Origin: Enterobacter ludwigii
Lineage (GTDB): Bacteria > Pseudomonadota > Gammaproteobacteria > Enterobacterales > Enterobacteriaceae
Direction of reading: 5' to 3'
Length of the DNA stretch: 64,000 nt
NCBI RefSeq assembly: GCF_001750725.1
Contig: NZ_CP017279.1
Coordinates: forward strand, 3,286,001 to 3,350,000
Of this stretch, positions 59,997 through 64,000 are shown piece after piece. The position numbers were made by a program, and so were the translations under genes. The notes beneath the pieces are model-generated. The model was given only the letters and a program-made list of their open reading frames with translations. It was not told where the DNA came from and ran no database searches. Within the stretch, counting starts at the first letter, position 1. Every line of letters begins with the position of its first letter.

Positions 59997-61106
59997 TTAG
60001 TTTCCCTGGGCATCAGTGAGAGATGTGATTGTGTTAGCTTTTGGTAATTCGCGAATAAAATCTTTAAGCTCACGTAGTGATTCGTCTGTCACAGCGAAAA
60101 GTTCTTCCCGATCTTGTGAGAAATAGTAGCGTGTTTCAAATACATACGAGCAAACATGCGCATCATTCCCAATCAGCAATACTTTGCCAAGCGGACGTTG
60201 TTCATAATGGCAGCAAGGGCCAAACAGCAACACCACCGGGACGCCCACCGCATCGGCAATGTAGATATTCCCTGAATCTGACGCAATATAACAATCCATT
60301 TTGGATATCGCCCACGGTAGCTCTTCAAGCGATATTTTGCCAATGAGGTTGATAAAATTGGGAATTTCACCGTAAGCGCGGGTGATGTCATCCATCCATG
60401 GCTGTTCGTTCGGTGCGCCAAAAACATAAAACTCGCAGGGCAGGTCGGCAAGATGATCGACAATACGTTTCCAGATTGCCGGGGGAACCGTCTTTGCTTT
60501 GTTACCGGCAGAAATGCTGATACCAATTCGGATAACCCCGGGTTTATCGAGAATTTGTGGGTAAACCGCAGGCTTGAACAGGGGCTTTGTGGCGTGCTTG
60601 GGTGCGTCCTGCCAGGTGAGCGCGCGATCGGCGAGCTTGAGATAGTTAGTGACGGACAGCGTCTTTTTGCCATGCTCAACGGTACCATCAGCCGTGGCAT
60701 AAAAAATTCCGTGATACCACCTGCGTGTATAAGTGCTTAAAAATTGTTTGTTTTTTGCATTACAGGCTGAAGCGAAAAAGAGATTCACACTGTTGGGCTG
60801 CAGCAGATAGACATTGTCGTAGCGATTCATGATCCGGCAGGCGAAGCAGAGCTTACGCCACAGGTTGCGCTTTTGCTGCTCCACAAAAAAGATCTCTTCG
60901 ATACTGTCGTCATGCTGAGCCAATGCGTTAACGCTGCGGCTGATCAGCACATCGCTTTTTTGCAGATACGCCAGTAGAGGCGTTGCATTGATAAAGTCAC
61001 CGATTTTGGCTGTCTGAATGACAAGGTTTCTGCCCGTGTCTTTGCGAAACAGCTTCCGGATGAGTTTCACCGGAAAAAGTAAAATCAGCAGAAATACATA
61101 ACTCAT
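59997..61106 (-). CDS. GT9 family heptosyltransferase-like protein
   Basis: This 369-residue GT9 enzyme has an N-terminal hydrophobic segment, VIQTAKIGDFINATPLLAYL, and the donor site CYIASDSGNIYIADAVGVPVVLLFGP. In this family the second half binds ADP-heptose. It could add a further heptose to the outer core, as in K. pneumoniae clusters with an extra heptosyltransferase between waaC and waaL. The acceptor is unknown. Confidence 0.8.
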   Translation of the reverse strand: MSYVFLLILLFPVKLIRKLFRKDTGRNLVIQTAKIGDFINATPLLAYLQKSDVLISRSVNALAQHDDSIEEIFFVEQQKRNLWRKLCFACRIMNRYDNVYLLQPNSVNLFFASACNAKNKQFLSTYTRRWYHGIFYATADGTVEHGKKTLSVTNYLKLADRALTWQDAPKHATKPLFKPAVYPQILDKPGVIRIGISISAGNKAKTVPPAIWKRIVDHLADLPCEFYVFGAPNEQPWMDDITRAYGEIPNFINLIGKISLEELPWAISKMDCYIASDSGNIYIADAVGVPVVLLFGPCCHYEQRPLGKVLLIGNDAHVCSYVFETRYYFSQDREELFAVTDESLRELKDFIRELPKANTITSLTDAQGN

Positions 61107-61109
61107 GGG

Positions 61110-62093
61110 TTAAATATCCCTGTTAGAAAGCCGATGGCTGCCCTGTAAAAACGAAAAAATCGCATCTGCGGTAATGTCTCTCATCTGCTGCGTCGGACTG
61201 ACCATTTGATGCTGGTTTTTACCGTACCCCCCAATCAGTCCCGGGTCGGTCGGACCGAAGAGGGTGATATTGGGGCGGTCCAGCGCTGCGGTTAAATGGC
61301 TTAATCCGGTATCCACGGATACGACGGCGTTGGCGCCTGCCAGTTGCGCGGCAACCTGAGCCAGCGTGAGTTTAGGTAACACTTCCACATTTGAAAAACC
61401 CGCGGCCAAACGCTCTGCGCGTTGCCTTTCGTGTTCTGCGCCCCACGGGAGTTTAATATGGATGCCGGTCGGTTGCATTAGCTCAATGAGTCTTCGCCAG
61501 TGTGATTCCGGCCAGTGCTTATCATCGCGCGTTGTGGCATGCAGAAAGACCAGATAGGGCGGTGTGTGCGTCTTCGCATCGCGCAAAAAATGTTGCGCAA
61601 TAGCGTAATCACCCTGCGTGTCCGGTTTTGCATAGCCGAGGCTTTTCGCAAACAGCTCGCGGGTGCGCTCCACGGCGTGCTGCTGTTTCGCGATATGGTG
61701 GCGGCGATTATAGAACAGGCTCGCCAGCGGCTCGCGGGCGGTTTGCCAGTCCATACCGTGCTTTACGCCATGTGCCAGACGCGTGACCAGCGCGGCGCTT
61801 TTGACCAGACCCTGTGCGTCAATGATGGCATCGTAACGCTGCGCTTGCACCGCATCACGGAAGGCTTGACGTTCAACCTTAATCGGTGCTGAGAACCACG
61901 CTTTACGCCAGCGGCGGATAGCAACCGGGATCACGCGGTCTACTGCTTCATGCCAGGTGGGGATCTGTGCGAAGCCCTCCTCCACCACCCAGTCAAAACG
62001 AATGCCGGGAATGGCCTGCATGGCGTCGGTGAGCGACGGCAGAGTATGCAGGACATCGCCCATGGAAGAGGTTTTAACGATCAATACCCGCAT
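61110..62093 (-). CDS. waaC: Heptosyltransferase I WaaC
   Basis: This 327-residue GT9 enzyme transfers the first L-glycero-D-manno-heptose to Kdo2-lipid A. The sequence follows E. coli WaaC closely: MRVLIVKTSSMGDVLHTLPS at the start, FVWVVEEGFAQIP-type region (FDWVVEEGFAQIPTW) and VSVDTGLSHLTAALDRPN at the donor site. It lies three bases after waaF. Confidence 0.95.
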   Translation of the reverse strand: MRVLIVKTSSMGDVLHTLPSLTDAMQAIPGIRFDWVVEEGFAQIPTWHEAVDRVIPVAIRRWRKAWFSAPIKVERQAFRDAVQAQRYDAIIDAQGLVKSAALVTRLAHGVKHGMDWQTAREPLASLFYNRRHHIAKQQHAVERTRELFAKSLGYAKPDTQGDYAIAQHFLRDAKTHTPPYLVFLHATTRDDKHWPESHWRRLIELMQPTGIHIKLPWGAEHERQRAERLAAGFSNVEVLPKLTLAQVAAQLAGANAVVSVDTGLSHLTAALDRPNITLFGPTDPGLIGGYGKNQHQMVSPTQQMRDITADAIFSFLQGSHRLSNRDI

Positions 62094-62096
62094 CCG

Positions 62097-63143
62097 TTAT
62101 CCTTCTTCACTCAACAGCAGCTCGTTGAGCTCTTCAAGGACACACTCGGGCGTGATGTCGATCAGGCTCTGGTGATAGCCTTCAGCCGCATCGCCTTTTC
62201 GCACCTTGTGATAACCGCTGATCAGACGTATGACGCGCGCTTTATGAGAAAGCGGTGGCGTAAAGTCAGGGCTGCTGGGGCCATACAGAGCAACCAGCGG
62301 CCGGTTGAGCGCAGCGGCGACGTGCATCAGGCCTGAGTCGTTGGTGACGACGGCTTTACAGGCGGCAAGTAAAACTACTGCCTGTTCCAGCTGGGTTTCC
62401 CCTGCCAGATTACGGCACCATGCCTGCTGTTCTGTATTCAGCGAAGCCAGAATTTCGTTACCCGCCTCGTGGTCTTTCGCCGAGCCAAACAACACGACCT
62501 GATTACCTTCATCGATCAGCTGTTTTGCCAGCTCAGCGTAATGATAATGCGGCCAGCGTTTTGCCGGGCCGAACTCTGCTCCCGGGCAGAAACCGATCAT
62601 AGGGCGTTCTGATGAAATTCCAAACGCGTTGCAGGTGTGGGATTTCTCACCGTCGTTGACCTGGAGCTGGGGCCAGAGCAGCGGTTGCGGCAGATCTTTT
62701 GCGCTGCGCATCACGCCTTTGTCATAGGCCAGCGCGACGTAGCGCTCGACCATAAGTGGCCAGGCGTCTTTATCGAGCACGCGCGCGTCGTTCAGCAGAC
62801 CGTAGCGCATTTCTCCACGCCAGCCGGTGCGATGGGGGACGCCCGCAAAGAAGGGTACAAGGGCTGATTTAAAGGAGTTAGGCAGGACATAGGCGCGGTC
62901 ATAGCGCTTTTCGCGCAGGCTATGGCCGAGCTTGCGACGTTCACCAATTTCCAGCGCGCCGTGGCCGAGCGGCATTGGGATCGCCTCGTTAACTTCCGGC
63001 ATACGCGATAACAACGGACGGCACCAGGCAGGTGCCATCACGTCAATTATCGCCTGGGGATAACGCGCCTTGAGCGTGCGATAGAGACTTTGCGACATCA
63101 TCATGTCGCCCACCCATGACGGGCCGATCACCAGAATTTTCAT
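62097..63143 (-). CDS. waaF: Heptosyltransferase II WaaF
   Basis: This 348-residue GT9 enzyme adds the second heptose to the core. Key blocks are MKILVIGPSWVGDMMMSQSL, FCPGAEFGPAKRWPHYHY and VVTNDSGLMHVAAALNRP. The start is two bases after the hldD stop, showing a tight hldD-waaF-waaC operon. Confidence 0.96.
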   Translation of the reverse strand: MKILVIGPSWVGDMMMSQSLYRTLKARYPQAIIDVMAPAWCRPLLSRMPEVNEAIPMPLGHGALEIGERRKLGHSLREKRYDRAYVLPNSFKSALVPFFAGVPHRTGWRGEMRYGLLNDARVLDKDAWPLMVERYVALAYDKGVMRSAKDLPQPLLWPQLQVNDGEKSHTCNAFGISSERPMIGFCPGAEFGPAKRWPHYHYAELAKQLIDEGNQVVLFGSAKDHEAGNEILASLNTEQQAWCRNLAGETQLEQAVVLLAACKAVVTNDSGLMHVAAALNRPLVALYGPSSPDFTPPLSHKARVIRLISGYHKVRKGDAAEGYHQSLIDITPECVLEELNELLLSEEG

Positions 63144-63145
63144 AC

Positions 63146-64000
63146 TTACGCGTCGCGGTTCAGCCAGGCCATATATTCCGTTACGCCTTCGGCAACGGTC
63201 TTGAACGGTTTGTCGTAACCCGCTGCACGCAGGTTGGTCAAATCCGCCTGCGTGAAGGCCTGGTAACGACCTTTCAGTTTGTCCGGGAACGGAATGTATT
63301 CAATGCTGCCTTTTTTGTGGTACGCCAGGGTGGCGTCCGCCACGGCCTGGAAGGATTCCGCACGGCCTGTCCCCAGGTTAAAGATACCGGAGACGCCGTT
63401 TTCCCAGAACCACAGGTTCACTGCCGCCACGTCGCCTACGTAGACGAAGTCACGCTTGAAGCCGTCACTGCCTTCAAACAGTTTCGGGCTTTCGCCATTG
63501 TTCAGCTGCGTGTTCAGGTGGAACGCGACGCTCGCCATGCTCCCTTTGTGGCCTTCGCGCGGTCCGTACACGTTGAAGTAACGGAAACCCACAATCTGGG
63601 AATTGGCTTCAGGCAGAACCTGACGCACGTATTCATCGAACAGGAATTTGGAGTAGCCATAGACGTTCAGCGGCTGCTCATATTCGCGGGATTCGATGAA
63701 GTCTGACGTACGGCCACCGTAGGTTGCTGCAGAAGAGGCGTACAGGAACGGAATTTCACGCTCCAGGCAGTAATGCAGGATCTCTTTAGAGTACTGATAG
63801 TTATTGTCCATCATGTACTTGCCGTCCCACTCGGTGGTGGAAGAGCATGCACCTTCGTGGAAGATGGCTTCGATCTCGCCGAACTCTTCACCTGCCATAA
63901 TCTGGATAAGGAAGTCTTCTTTATCCATATAGTCAGCGATGTTCAGATCCACCAGGTTTACAAACTTGGTGCCGTCTTTCAGGTTGTCCACCACCAGAAT
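63146..64000 (-). CDS. hldD: ADP-L-glycero-D-manno-heptose 6-epimerase HldD (partial, 5' end beyond window)
   Basis: This NADP-dependent short-chain epimerase makes ADP-L,D-heptose for the core. About 285 of 310 residues are present; the start, with the Rossmann glycine motif, lies to the right of base 64000, and the reading frame is open to the edge ([16 protein letters not shown]). The catalytic Ser is in [11 protein letters not shown] and the Tyr/Lys pair in [11 protein letters not shown]. It heads the waaF-waaC operon. Confidence 0.95.
   Translation of the reverse strand: MLVVDNLKDGTKFVNLVDLNIADYMDKEDFLIQIMAGEEFGEIEAIFHEGACSSTTEWDGKYMMDNNYQYSKEILHYCLEREIPFLYASSAATYGGRTSDFIESREYEQPLNVYGYSKFLFDEYVRQVLPEANSQIVGFRYFNVYGPREGHKGSMASVAFHLNTQLNNGESPKLFEGSDGFKRDFVYVGDVAAVNLWFWENGVSGIFNLGTGRAESFQAVADATLAYHKKGSIEYIPFPDKLKGRYQAFTQADLTNLRAAGYDKPFKTVAEGVTEYMAWLNRDA

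Overview
The window is a chromosomal segment of an Enterobacteriaceae close to Enterobacter (Enterobacter cloacae complex or a neighbouring genus such as Lelliottia or Leclercia). The conserved order nlpA ... selC-yicJ-yicI-yicH-xanP-gltS-recG-trmH-spoT-rpoZ-gmk-ligB-yicG-yicC-rph-pyrE-slmA-dut-coaBC-radC-rpmB-rpmG-mutM-coaD-waa-hldD matches the E. coli 82 min region. The efflux genes at the left edge resemble eefAB of Enterobacter and Klebsiella, and the lipopolysaccharide (LPS) core locus is of the Klebsiella/Enterobacter type (waaE, wabG, wabH and a wabN-like deacetylase).

Left part (1-21500) is accessory and transport-rich. It holds an RND pump (partial eefB, eefA) with a TetR regulator, a second TetR regulator divergent from a DHA2 efflux protein, nlpA, and a secreted hydrolase plus DHA1 exporter under a divergent LysR regulator. 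These are followed by a metallo-beta-lactamase-fold enzyme and a GlxA-like AraC regulator. Between 13660 and 15139 lies the wreck of a contact-dependent inhibition gene: a short filamentous repeat fragment with two frame breaks, fused to an intact VENN/C-terminal toxin module and followed by a two-helix membrane protein that is probably its immunity partner. After this come an orphan ATPase, a two-domain YbgA protein, a periplasmic 5-hydroxyisourate hydrolase, a MerR regulator, the lipocalin Blc, a methyltransferase-like protein and a GNAT acetyltransferase.

The 3' side of the selenocysteine tRNA gene selC (25138-25232, minus strand) carries a small AT-rich cassette (about 20800-25050). It has a RhuM family protein, a SymE-like toxin, a ribbon-helix-helix protein, a short antitoxin-like remnant and a 599-residue unknown protein. 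I read the last as a stand-alone restriction-endonuclease-like protein, so a candidate antiphage gene; it has its own good sigma70 promoter and a CRP-like palindrome upstream. This is the most likely undescribed system in the window. No integrase or second attachment repeat was seen.

Middle part (25500-50340) is core genome. It covers alpha-xyloside uptake and hydrolysis (yicJ, yicI), the AsmA-like yicH, xanthine uptake with a near-perfect PurR box, glutamate uptake, and the gmk-rpoZ-spoT-trmH-recG operon for (p)ppGpp control and RNA/DNA maintenance. It continues with ligB, rph-pyrE with an attenuator, slmA, dut, coaBC, radC, rpmB-rpmG-mutM and coaD. The E. coli gene dinD, normally between yicG and yicC, is absent.

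Right part (50344-64000) is the LPS core cluster on the minus strand: hldD (cut by the window end)-waaF-waaC-GT9-GT2-waaL, then waaQ-wabG-wabH-GT2-waaA-waaE-coaD, with the wabN-like deacetylase on the plus strand between them. Together they make ADP-heptose, attach Kdo and heptose to lipid A, build the GalA/GlcN outer core and ligate O antigen.

All functional calls rest on reading the sequence and on memory of the families; no search was run.
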